From NCBI RefSeq assembly GCF_000308615.1, contig NZ_BAGB01000040.1, forward strand, positions 1-64,000: DNA of 64,000 nt, in the 5' to 3' direction. The notes under the pieces were generated by a model that was not told where the DNA came from, did no database searches, and worked only from the letters and a program-made list of their open reading frames with translations. Of this stretch, positions 24,778-32,527 are shown piece by piece. The position numbers and the translations under genes were made by a program. The DNA is from Nocardia jiangxiensis NBRC 101359. Lineage in GTDB: Bacteria; Actinomycetota; Actinomycetes; Mycobacteriales; Mycobacteriaceae. Every line of letters starts with the position of its first letter. The stretch's first letter is position 1.

Positions 24778-25839
24778 TCAGATGCCCAGTCCGGAAGCGA
24801 GCACCGGCCAGGACTTCACGAAGGAGTCCTGCCAGTAACCCCACGAGTGGGTTCCGGTCGGGGTGTAGTCGTAGGTGGCGGGGATGCCGAGCTGGTTCAG
24901 GCGTTCCTGGAGGTGGTGGGTGCAGGCGTTCACCCCGGCCTCGATCAGGCCGCCGAGCAGGATCTGATTGGCCAGCGTGTCGGGGGTGCGGCTGAATCCG
25001 TAGGTCAGGTACGGGCTGTCCAGGGTGTCGTGCGGTCCGGGCAGTCCGTTTCCGGCGGAGATGAACAGCTTCACCCCGCGCAGCTGCTCGGCGTGCACGT
25101 ACGGGTCGTTGGCCGCCCACAGCGGGCTGTCGTCCGGGCCCCACATGTTCGCCGGGTTTCCGTGGCCCCAGAACTCGACCATCGTCTTGATCTCGCGCTG
25201 GCCGAGCGGATCGCTGGTCTGCGCGCAGCCGCTGTAGGAGGCGATGCTGCGGTACAGGCCCGGTTTCGCGATGGACAGCGCCAGCACCGATTCACCGGCC
25301 ATCGACAGGCCTGCGATGGCGTTGCGGCCGTCGGTGGCCAGGGCGGCGTCGATCAGCGGCGGAAGTTCGCGGGTGAAGAAGGTCGTCCACTTGTTGCGGC
25401 CCAGCTTCGGATCGTCCTTGATCCAGTCGGTGTACACGCTCCACGCGCCGCCGAGCGGCTGCACCACGTTGACGTTCTTGTCCGTGAGGAATTGCAGGAC
25501 GTGGGTCATGGTGGCCCAGCTGTCACCGTCGGTGCCGCCGCCCGAGCCGTTGAGCAGGTACAGCACCGGTCGCGGTGTCGAGCTGTCGGCGGGACGTTGC
25601 ACGTCGACGGCGATGTCACGGCCCATCGCGGTGGAATACACCTGCAGGGTCAGGTGCCGTGCGTCGTGCACGGTCAGCTTCGTGACGGTCGAGCCGTCGG
25701 ATGCTTTCGCGGTGGCCGCGGGCCGCCCGGAGGAGGTGATCGGATCCACCGGCCCGGCAGCCGATGCGGTGGTTCCGGTGGCCGTCGTCACGACAGCAGC
25801 GGTGAGGGTGGTGACAACTGCGAGTGCGGCCACCCGCAT
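24778..25839 (-). CDS. Secreted mycolyltransferase/esterase, antigen 85-like
   Basis: A 353-residue exported alpha/beta hydrolase of the esterase D/antigen 85 family. A signal peptide spans about residues 1-28 (VVTTLTAAVVTTATGTTASA). The fold begins RPVLYLLNGSGGG; the nucleophile is Ser179 in GLSMAGES; the C-terminal GTHSWGYWQDSF carries the His, as in Ag85 proteins, which move mycolic acids onto trehalose or arabinogalactan in the envelope. The start at 25839 has GGAG upstream; a longer frame to 25914 lacks a site. Length and motifs favour a mycolyltransferase, but a plain esterase is possible. Confidence 0.85.
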   Translation of the reverse strand: MRVAALAVVTTLTAAVVTTATGTTASAAGPVDPITSSGRPAATAKASDGSTVTKLTVHDARHLTLQVYSTAMGRDIAVDVQRPADSSTPRPVLYLLNGSGGGTDGDSWATMTHVLQFLTDKNVNVVQPLGGAWSVYTDWIKDDPKLGRNKWTTFFTRELPPLIDAALATDGRNAIAGLSMAGESVLALSIAKPGLYRSIASYSGCAQTSDPLGQREIKTMVEFWGHGNPANMWGPDDSPLWAANDPYVHAEQLRGVKLFISAGNGLPGPHDTLDSPYLTYGFSRTPDTLANQILLGGLIEAGVNACTHHLQERLNQLGIPATYDYTPTGTHSWGYWQDSFVKSWPVLASGLGI

Positions 25840-26167
25840 CGCGTCTCCGGGTGTCAATTCGATATCTCCATTTTCGGCTGGGCGATTCGTTGCCGCGCGT
25901 CGCGGCGCGTCCACTCTCGCATACGACCACCGGTGGAAAATACCGATTCCCCTTTCGGTTATTTCGGCTGCAACATTCCGAATGGGGCTGTGGCAGAACG
26001 ACTATCGGGATGTGGTGTAACACCGGACAAAATGTTCGGTCGAGAATTCACGTAGCGTCTCACCGAGGCCCGCGGATACTTCCCGAGTCAGGAGCGGAGC
26101 TTTCCGTGCGGGCACGCCGAGGGGTGGTGTCATGCCGGGAAGTGGGCGCGGTGAGGACATAGAGTTG

Positions 26168-26193
26168 GGCCGGGCGACGAGGCTCGCCCGGCC
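26168..26193 (+). promoter_or_regulatory. 10-bp GC hairpin in the leader of the small lipoprotein gene
   Basis: GGCCGGGCGA and its exact complement TCGCCCGGCC flank a 6-nt loop, ending 22 bp before the GTG start and just ahead of the AAGGAG. No plus-strand gene lies upstream, so it is not an ordinary terminator. The rest of the 375-bp gap from 25840 is AT-richer and holds no gene. Confidence 0.4.
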
Positions 26194-26214
26194 GACCGAT
26201 CGGAAGGAGTCCGG

Positions 26215-26607
26215 GTGCGCCGCATGTTGTTCGCGCTGTCCGCACTGGCCGCGATCCTGCTCACGCTGCCCGCCGCGGGGTGTTCCGCGTCGCCGGGCGG
26301 TTCCTCCGCGCCGTCCACACCCACCGCACCGCAGGGGACGGTGAAGGTGCAGGCCGGAACCGGCACCGAGCGCTTCCCGGTCCCGATGGTCGCGGTGCGG
26401 GTCACCCGGTGTTCGGGGAACGACGCCTCGGCGACGTTGACCACCGGCAACGACGGCGCCGCCAGTCACAGTTTCCCGCCGGGGTGCTACCACGCCATTG
26501 TGACCTCCGTGCCGTCCGGATGTTCGCCCGATGCCGTGGCGAACGCTCAGGTCGATGTGAAACCCGCCGACACCGCCGTGGCGAAGTTCCTGATCCACTG
26601 CGCGTGA
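26215..26607 (+). CDS. Small lipoprotein of unknown function
   Basis: A 130-residue protein starting at GTG 26215 behind AAGGAG. Residues 1-23 are a lipoprotein signal (MLFALSALAAILLTLPAAGC, lipobox Cys near 23). A Ser/Pro/Thr linker leads to a compact beta-rich domain with VKVQAGTGTERFPVPMVAVRV and five cysteines after the lipobox. The domain could be a small immunoglobulin- or carboxypeptidase-regulatory-like fold; I do not recognise a family. Convergent with the cyclase gene, whose stop is 6 bp away. Confidence 0.75.
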   Translation: MRRMLFALSALAAILLTLPAAGCSASPGGSSAPSTPTAPQGTVKVQAGTGTERFPVPMVAVRVTRCSGNDASATLTTGNDGAASHSFPPGCYHAIVTSVPSGCSPDAVANAQVDVKPADTAVAKFLIHCA

Positions 26608-26613
26608 GATCGG

Positions 26614-27333
26614 CTATTCGTGCCGGTGACCGGTCTCGTCCACGAGGGCGTAGATGGTCGCGGGTGAGCCCGAGCCGTGTTCGCTGACGAAACCGCCGAC
26701 CACGACGGTGAAACCCCGCGTCGGCAGGCCGGCCAGACCGGTCAGGATCTCCAGACTCAGCCGATGCTCGCGATACAGGAGTCTGGACACCGCGAAGGTG
26801 TCGTCCACGCCGAGGTCCGGGCTGAACGCGTCGGTGCCCAGTGCGCCCCGGTGCCCCAGGACGCTGTGGTCGAGCAGCCAGTGCACCGCCTCGACCGAGA
26901 ATCCCGGATGGTGCATCCGCCCGTCCGGGCCGTGGTTGGCGAAATCGTCCGTGCCCCAGCGGATATCCCACCCGGTGTGCAGCAGCACCGCGGCCTCGAC
27001 CGGGAACGGCCCATTCCGGTCCTGCCATTCGATCAGATCGGCGACCGTGACCGCGTAGTCGTGTTCGGCGGCGGCCCGCTCGGCGATATCGATCACCACT
27101 CCGGGAAGGACGAAATCCTCGGCGAGCAGCTCGTGTGCCGCCGCGGCCCCGGCGGTGAAGTGCGCGGGGGCTCCCCAGTGCGTGCCGGTGTGCTCGCCGA
27201 CGGTCACCGTTCGCAGGTAGTAGCCGTCCTCGGCGAGGGTGCACACGGTGTCCAGGCGCGGCGGCGGATCACCGGGGAACACCGACACCCTGGTCGTGGA
27301 CAGCGGATGCGACAGAATGTGCACCGAACCCAT
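26614..27333 (-). CDS. Cyclase family protein (kynurenine-formamidase-like)
   Basis: A 239-residue metal-dependent hydrolase of the cyclase superfamily, which includes kynurenine formamidase and isatin hydrolase. The metal motif reads HTGTHWGAPAHF; the consensus is HxGTHxDxPxH, so the Asp ligand is replaced by Gly. Other hallmarks remain: VVIDIAERAAAEHDY, LLHTGWD, LGTDAFSPDL. The changed ligand may alter metal binding. The ATG at 27333 has a GGAAAGG element upstream. Confidence 0.85.
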   Translation of the reverse strand: MGSVHILSHPLSTTRVSVFPGDPPPRLDTVCTLAEDGYYLRTVTVGEHTGTHWGAPAHFTAGAAAAHELLAEDFVLPGVVIDIAERAAAEHDYAVTVADLIEWQDRNGPFPVEAAVLLHTGWDIRWGTDDFANHGPDGRMHHPGFSVEAVHWLLDHSVLGHRGALGTDAFSPDLGVDDTFAVSRLLYREHRLSLEILTGLAGLPTRGFTVVVGGFVSEHGSGSPATIYALVDETGHRHE

Positions 27334-27497
27334 GACCCCGCCTTTCCGGTGCGAGCTCCGCGCTCACCGACCGTCTCGATGGACATCATCACCCGGCTCG
27401 GCGCCCGAGGGCTCGTGGCACACCGTGCGCGAGTGCACCCGGCGCCACACCTGCGGGTCCTCCGGAAGGCTGATCGGCGGCCTCCTACGATGGCCGG

Positions 27498-28460
27498 ATG
27501 AAGGCCCTGCGGTTCGATCGGTTCGGCTCCCTGGATGCACTGCAGCTGGTGGAGACGCCCACGCCGACGCACGAGTCCGGCGAAGTGCTCGTCCGGGTGC
27601 ATGCGGCCGGGCTCAACCCGAGCGATGTGAAGAACGTCCTGGGCAGATTCCCGTATACGACCCTGCCGCGGATTCCCGGTCGCGATGTGGCCGGTGAGGT
27701 CGTCCAGGGACCGGGCGGACTTCTCGGGGCCCGGGTGTGGGCGAGTGGCCGCGAACCGGGATTCCTGCGCGACGGCACGCATGCGCAGTACGTGACGCTG
27801 CCCGCGGACGGGGTGACCCGGTTGCCGGAGAACCTGTCCTTCGCCGAGGCCGCGGCGGTTCCGGTGCCCTATGTGACCGCGCTCGAGGCGCTGGACCGCA
27901 GTCTGGTCGGGCCCGGCACGCCGACGGTGATCATCGGATTCGGTGCGGTGGGTTCGGCGGCGTATGCGCTGGCGCTCGCTCGCGGTGCACGGGCGAGTGT
28001 CGCGGTGCGGCGTGCGGAGCAGGCGGCCGCGCTGCGCGAGCGGGGTGCGGACGCGTTCGTGTTCGCCGAGCGCGAGGACTTCACCGCGCAGGTGCGCGAC
28101 CGGTTCGCCGACGGCGCCGAGGCGATCTTCGACACCAGCGGATTCCATTTGCCCGCAACGATTCCCGCGCTCGCCGCGGGTGGTCGCACCGCGGTGATCG
28201 CGGCACCGCCGGACGGGCACGAACGTGTCCCGGTGCTGGATCTGTACCGGCGCGGCGGAACCCTGATCGGGGTCAATTCGCTGCTGCACGACACGGTTCG
28301 CACCGCCGGGGCGCTGCGGACCCTGGCCGGGTTGTTCGAGTCCGGCGGTCTGCGAGCACCTGCCGGGATCGTGGAACGTCCGCTGCTCGAGGGGCAGGAA
28401 GCGTACCGCGACGTTGCTGACGGCGCTACGGCCAAAGTCGTCCTGACGCCATGGAATTGA
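27498..28460 (+). CDS. Zinc-independent quinone-oxidoreductase-like MDR protein
   Basis: A 320-residue medium-chain dehydrogenase/reductase. The GroES-like N-terminal domain reads MKALRFDRFGSLDALQL and VRVHAAGLNPSDVKNVLG, then RIPGRDVAGEV. The Rossmann half has IGFGAVGSAAYALALARGA. No catalytic zinc ligands are evident, as in NADPH:quinone reductases. The ATG at 27498 has no ribosome site, but TACGAT lies five bases upstream, so the transcript may be leaderless. It stands alone. Confidence 0.85.
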   Translation: MKALRFDRFGSLDALQLVETPTPTHESGEVLVRVHAAGLNPSDVKNVLGRFPYTTLPRIPGRDVAGEVVQGPGGLLGARVWASGREPGFLRDGTHAQYVTLPADGVTRLPENLSFAEAAAVPVPYVTALEALDRSLVGPGTPTVIIGFGAVGSAAYALALARGARASVAVRRAEQAAALRERGADAFVFAEREDFTAQVRDRFADGAEAIFDTSGFHLPATIPALAAGGRTAVIAAPPDGHERVPVLDLYRRGGTLIGVNSLLHDTVRTAGALRTLAGLFESGGLRAPAGIVERPLLEGQEAYRDVADGATAKVVLTPWN

Positions 28461-28688
28461 TTACTGCGACGAGTCGGCCGGTCGCACACCTTCTGTGTAG
28501 CCGCACTCGATGCGAACCCGTTGACGAGGCATTTGTCGTGATATCGAGTGCGCGAACCGCGCTCGACTACACTTCTCCGCGCCTATCGCATACCTTCGGA
28601 CACCGTGAGTGATGTAACACCGGCCCGACCGGGCGTCCCGCCGGACCCGACTCCCACCGCCCCGCCCACGCCGCGAGGCGCACACATT

Positions 28689-29414
28689 GTGCGCAGATAC
28701 ACCTCGTTACGGCGGGTTCGTTCGCGGGATGTGCGTCGCCTGCTCGGCTCGATGATGATGGCATTGCTCACCGCCACGGTCACCCTGGCGTTCGCCCCGG
28801 CCATGCACGCCTCGGCGTCGGTGAACAATCCGGGCTCGGAGAACCGCGCGGCGCGTGCGGCGGTGACCGATCTGATCGGTGCGCATCCGTGGGACGTGCG
28901 TCTGCCGGCCGATTTCGCCGAAGGCGCGGGGTACCGGCCGGTGGTGGAGAACCATCTGCTCGTCGACCCGGGCGGGGCGTGCTCGTCCCCGATCCAGTTG
29001 CCTGCGGAGTTCCTGTCCGCCTGCCGTGCCCACGATCTGGGGTACGACGTGCTGCGTTATGCCGAACACCGCCATCAGCCGCTGGGCGCGTGGGGCCGTC
29101 AGGCCATCGACGCGGTGTTCCAGCAGCGCATCCACGCAGCCTGCCAATCGCGGGTGGACAGCGTCTCCGAGACCGGCTGCGAGCTGATGGCGACCGTGGC
29201 CACCACCGGCGTGGACCTCAATTCCCGTCGACAGAACTACGCCACGCCCGAACCGGAGTACATATTCGGCACGCAGCTGTCCGGTAAGACCTTCGATCAT
29301 CAGCTCTGGCACATGGGCGGCCCGGCCGCGGTGACGGTGATCGGCGCGCTGGTACTGCTGGCGGTGGCCGCGATCGGATATCGCCGCCGGAGCCGGAGGG
29401 TGGTGGCGCGATGA
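28689..29414 (+). CDS. Exported phospholipase A2-like protein with C-terminal membrane anchor
   Basis: About 241 residues from GTG 28689, which has GAGG eight bases upstream; a further upstream start is possible. A signal segment (MMMALLTATVTLAFAPAMHASA) is followed by a domain with CRAHDLGYD (His115-Asp116), the catalytic pair of prokaryotic secreted phospholipases A2, and several cysteines. Residues about 213-233 are a membrane helix followed by RRRSRR, so the enzyme would be tethered outside the cell. Its stop overlaps the start of the next gene (ATGA). Substrate is presumably a glycerophospholipid; catalysis is inferred. Confidence 0.7.
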   Translation: MRRYTSLRRVRSRDVRRLLGSMMMALLTATVTLAFAPAMHASASVNNPGSENRAARAAVTDLIGAHPWDVRLPADFAEGAGYRPVVENHLLVDPGGACSSPIQLPAEFLSACRAHDLGYDVLRYAEHRHQPLGAWGRQAIDAVFQQRIHAACQSRVDSVSETGCELMATVATTGVDLNSRRQNYATPEPEYIFGTQLSGKTFDHQLWHMGGPAAVTVIGALVLLAVAAIGYRRRSRRVVAR

Positions 29415-29944
29415 ACCGCATCCGTCCCCGGGTGGGCACCATCGCGGCGGTGACGATCGCCACGGTCGTCTCGTTGCTGCCCGCGGTGCTGCCGCGGACT
29501 TCGGCAACCCAGGCGGTGCTCACCGGCGTTCTGGCCGCCCTCGCCATCGGGATCGCCGGACTGGGGCGAATCCTGTTGCGGCGGCGCGATATCGATGTGG
29601 AGAAGCGCTGGGGGCAGCATCGGGTGCCGGTGCTTCTGGTGTGCGGGTTCGCGGTGATCGCCGCGACGGTGAACGCCACACACTGGCAGAGCGGATTGCG
29701 CGCGGACATGGGGATGGCGCCGGTCGGTCCGGCGTACTGGCTGCGTGCCGCGGTGGGCACCGCGGTGCTGGCGGTGATTCTGGTGGGGTTGTCCCGCGGG
29801 CTGCGCTGGCTGGTGCGCAAGGCGACCGGAGGCGATCGGAGCCTGCCGGACGAGCTGCCCACGCCCGCTTTGCCGGAGGTTTCCGGCTCCGAGGGCGAGC
29901 AGGCCGAACCGGAGCCGGCGGTGTCCGCACGGGCGTCGGGCTGA
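29411..29944 (+). CDS. Multi-pass membrane protein resembling the N-domain of the Abhydrolase_9 family
   Basis: A 177-residue protein with four hydrophobic segments (about residues 9-26, 33-53, 73-88, 108-128) and a Glu/Pro-rich tail. The segment SLLPAVLPRTSATQAVLTG and the later RADMGM recall the N-terminal membrane domain that normally precedes a catalytic alpha/beta-hydrolase (DUF2319-type proteins of roughly 500-600 residues). Here that catalytic part is absent, and an SDR gene follows after 4 bp. The ATGA overlap with the phospholipase-like gene suggests they work together. Stand-alone function unknown. Confidence 0.65.
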   Translation: MNRIRPRVGTIAAVTIATVVSLLPAVLPRTSATQAVLTGVLAALAIGIAGLGRILLRRRDIDVEKRWGQHRVPVLLVCGFAVIAATVNATHWQSGLRADMGMAPVGPAYWLRAAVGTAVLAVILVGLSRGLRWLVRKATGGDRSLPDELPTPALPEVSGSEGEQAEPEPAVSARASG

Positions 29945-29948
29945 TCTC

Positions 29949-30701
29949 GTGTCCGAGCGCAAGATCGTTCTCGTCACCGGCGCCGGGACCGGCCTGGGCC
30001 GCGCGATCACCGTCGCGCTCAGCGCGGCGGGGCATCATGTCGTCGCCGCCGGTCGCACGGCCGCGACACTCGCGCAGACCGTCTCGGCCGCACCGGATCC
30101 CGGGTCGGCCGAGGCTGTCACCGCCGATGTCACCGATGCCGACTCGGTGCGGGAACTGTTCGAGCACATCGAACGGCGTTGGTCCCGGCTCGACGTGCTG
30201 ATCAACAATGCCGGACTGTTCGGGCCGTCCCAGCCGATCGAGCAGGTCGAGCATGAGCAGTGGCGTCAGGTGATCGACACGAATCTGACCGGGTCGTTCC
30301 TGTGCGCACAAGCCGCGTTCGGGTTGATGCGCCGCCAGGACCCGGCCGGCGGGCGGATCATCAACAACGGCTCGATCTCCGCGCACGTGCCGCGCCCGTA
30401 CGCGGTGGCCTACACCGCGAGTAAGCACGCGGTGACCGGGCTGACCAAGGCGCTGGCCCTCGAGGGCCGCGCCCACGGCATCGCGGTCGGTCAGATCGAT
30501 ATCGGCAATGCGGCCACCGATCTGACCGCGGGAATCGCCGCCGGTGCGCTGCAGGCCGATGGCACCGTGCGGCCCGAGCCGACCATCGACGCGGCCGATG
30601 TGGCTCGGCTTCTCGTGCAGACGATCGACCTTCCGCTGAACACCGCTGTGCCGTTCTTGACGGTGATGGCGACCGGGATGCCCTATCTCGGGCGCGGCTG
30701 A
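29949..30701 (+). CDS. Short-chain dehydrogenase/reductase
   Basis: A 250-residue SDR with all classical elements: TGAGTGLG, NNAGLFG, Ser in NNGSISAH, and YTASK. It has a long C-terminal segment with PFLTVMATGMPYLGRG. The GTG start at 29949 is 4 bp after the membrane-protein stop, so it belongs to that operon. It probably reduces or oxidises a small carbonyl or alcohol; a link to lipid products of the phospholipase-like protein is speculation. Confidence 0.87.
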   Translation: MSERKIVLVTGAGTGLGRAITVALSAAGHHVVAAGRTAATLAQTVSAAPDPGSAEAVTADVTDADSVRELFEHIERRWSRLDVLINNAGLFGPSQPIEQVEHEQWRQVIDTNLTGSFLCAQAAFGLMRRQDPAGGRIINNGSISAHVPRPYAVAYTASKHAVTGLTKALALEGRAHGIAVGQIDIGNAATDLTAGIAAGALQADGTVRPEPTIDAADVARLLVQTIDLPLNTAVPFLTVMATGMPYLGRG

Positions 30702-30716
30702 ACGATCCCCGGCGGG

Positions 30717-31565
30717 TCAGAGCAGTTCGGCCAGCGCGGACAACGGACCCGGCAGCCCGGCGAGATGAGTGCGGATGCCGGTGGTGACCGGATTGGGTGT
30801 CTCGGCGCGCAACCGGTCCAGTTCGGTCTGCATGGTGGACAGGGTGTGCTCGTAGCAACGCTCGACCGTGGCGGTGTCGCAGTGGTCGCCCGGCTCGGTG
30901 GACCATTGCAGCGGCGGCAGGAAGCTCACCTGCACCGAGGCCGGGAGCGGCACCTGCGGCAGGACCGGCGCGACACCGAAGGGCAGGCCCACGGTGTAGG
31001 GGAAAACCTTGGCGCGCAACAGTTTGTCCAGTCCGAGCAGTCGCGCGGTGCGTTCGCCGCGACTGAGTACGAAGATCGCGTCGTGGCCGCCGTTGGCGAC
31101 CGCGGGGATCACCGGGATGCCCAGTTCCAGGGCCAGTCGCACGAATCCGCAGCGTCCGGCGAAATCGACCTTGCCGCGCTCGGTCCACGGGCGGCACGCC
31201 TCCCAGTCGCCGCCGGGATACACCAGGACCGCCCCGCCGTCCTTGACCGCGTTGGTGGCCGCCTCCCGACAGGCGGGCAGCACGCCGAGGCTCTGCAGGC
31301 TGTCGCGCAGAATCGGTGTGCGCAACAGGATGTCGTGCGCGACACCGAAACTGGGCTCGCCGCGGCGATGATCGAGCATGGTCATGAAGGTGATCCACAC
31401 CTCGGGGGCCCAGTAGATCGAGGAGTGGTTGCCGATGATCAGGGCCGCGCCCGCGGTGGGCAGGTTCTCGAGTCCGGTGACGCGCGGGGTGAAGTACTTG
31501 GTGTACGCCCGCGCGACGGGAATCAGCGGATGGTCGAGGTCGGGCATCGGTGCGGGGATGTTCAT
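30717..31565 (-). CDS. Lysophospholipid/1-acylglycerol acyltransferase family protein
   Basis: A 282-residue PlsC-type acyltransferase. Block I reads GNHSSIYWAPEVW; the usual His-X4-Asp is His-X4-Trp, so the catalytic Asp is not in its standard place. Block III reads LVYPGGDWEACRPW and later LGIPVIPAVANGGHD. The family acylates glycerol- or sugar-based lipids at the inner membrane face; many actinobacterial copies are of unknown specificity. The ATG at 31565 has GGAAGG upstream. Convergent with the SDR gene. The 302 bp upstream (31566-31867) hold only a weak GTGGG/CCCAC hairpin near 31832-31844. Confidence 0.82.
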   Translation of the reverse strand: MNIPAPMPDLDHPLIPVARAYTKYFTPRVTGLENLPTAGAALIIGNHSSIYWAPEVWITFMTMLDHRRGEPSFGVAHDILLRTPILRDSLQSLGVLPACREAATNAVKDGGAVLVYPGGDWEACRPWTERGKVDFAGRCGFVRLALELGIPVIPAVANGGHDAIFVLSRGERTARLLGLDKLLRAKVFPYTVGLPFGVAPVLPQVPLPASVQVSFLPPLQWSTEPGDHCDTATVERCYEHTLSTMQTELDRLRAETPNPVTTGIRTHLAGLPGPLSALAELL

Positions 31566-31867
31566 GTGCCTTCCTGTCTGTCGGGTCGCCAGGAGCACGG
31601 CAGCATCGTGTGCGCGTCGACGTCGTGTCCGTGGTGCGCGTGGGCACCGGACTTCGTCGAGCGGCAGTGATCTGCCCTCGGTCACATCCCCGTTGATAGT
31701 CCCCGATGGGCCGCGTATCGCGCGGTCCGGTTCGGCGCGTTGCGCGATCGTCGTCGATCGCCGCGTCCGTCCTCCTGCACCAGCGACGGTAGCAAGACAA
31801 GCATTTGCTTGGTAGCAGATCGCGAATTACTGTGGGCTATCCCACTGCAATCGCGCGAGCCGGGGCA

Positions 31868-32527
31868 TCAGGCCTCGGGTCGCACCAACCCGTGCTGATG
31901 GGCGTACACCACCGCGTGAATCCGGTCGCGCACACCGAGTTTGGCCAGAACCCGGGACACGTGCGTCTTGACCGTCTCCTCACCGACATGCAGTGCCGCG
32001 GCGATCTCGCTGTTGCTGCGCGCATCGGCCAGAAGGAGCAGAACCTCTTTCTCCCGGCCGGTGAGCGTGGCCATCTCGGGTGGTTCGGCGCGATCGGTGA
32101 GCGTTCCGGCGAACCGCCCGGCCAGACGCCGCGTCATCGACGGGTCGATCACCGCGTCACCGCGCGCGGCGATGCGCACCGCGGCGATCAATTCCTCTGG
32201 CGGCAGCGTCTTGAGCAGGAATCCGCTGGCCCCGGCCTGCAACGCGCGCGCCAGGCTCGCTTCGCTGTCGTAGGTGGTCAGCACCAGCACCCGGGTGCCC
32301 CCGGCCGCGACGATCGCCTCGGTGGCGGCCAGACCGTCGAGTTTGGGCATGCGCACGTCCAGGATCGCCACATCGGGGCGCAGCCGGGACACCTCGGCCA
32401 CGGCCGAGCGGCCGTCCCCGACGTCGGCGACGCATTCGGTCTCCGGATGCGCCTGCACCACCGCGCGCAGCCCGGATCGGAACATGGCGTGGTCGTCGGC
32501 GATCAGGACGCGGATCGGGGTGTTCAT
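31868..32527 (-). CDS. NarL/LuxR-type response regulator
   Basis: A 219-residue regulator. The receiver has the acidic pair IADDHAMF, phospho-acceptor Asp in AILDVRMPKLDG, Thr in VLTTYD and Lys in FLLKTL. The C-terminal LuxR helix-turn-helix reads LTGREKEVLLLLADARSNSEIAAALHV in effect, with ETVKTHVSRVLAKLG as recognition helix. The ATG at 32527 overlaps the TGA of the kinase gene (ATGA) and has GGGAGG upstream. It works with the adjacent kinase. Confidence 0.93.
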   Translation of the reverse strand: MNTPIRVLIADDHAMFRSGLRAVVQAHPETECVADVGDGRSAVAEVSRLRPDVAILDVRMPKLDGLAATEAIVAAGGTRVLVLTTYDSEASLARALQAGASGFLLKTLPPEELIAAVRIAARGDAVIDPSMTRRLAGRFAGTLTDRAEPPEMATLTGREKEVLLLLADARSNSEIAAALHVGEETVKTHVSRVLAKLGVRDRIHAVVYAHQHGLVRPEA

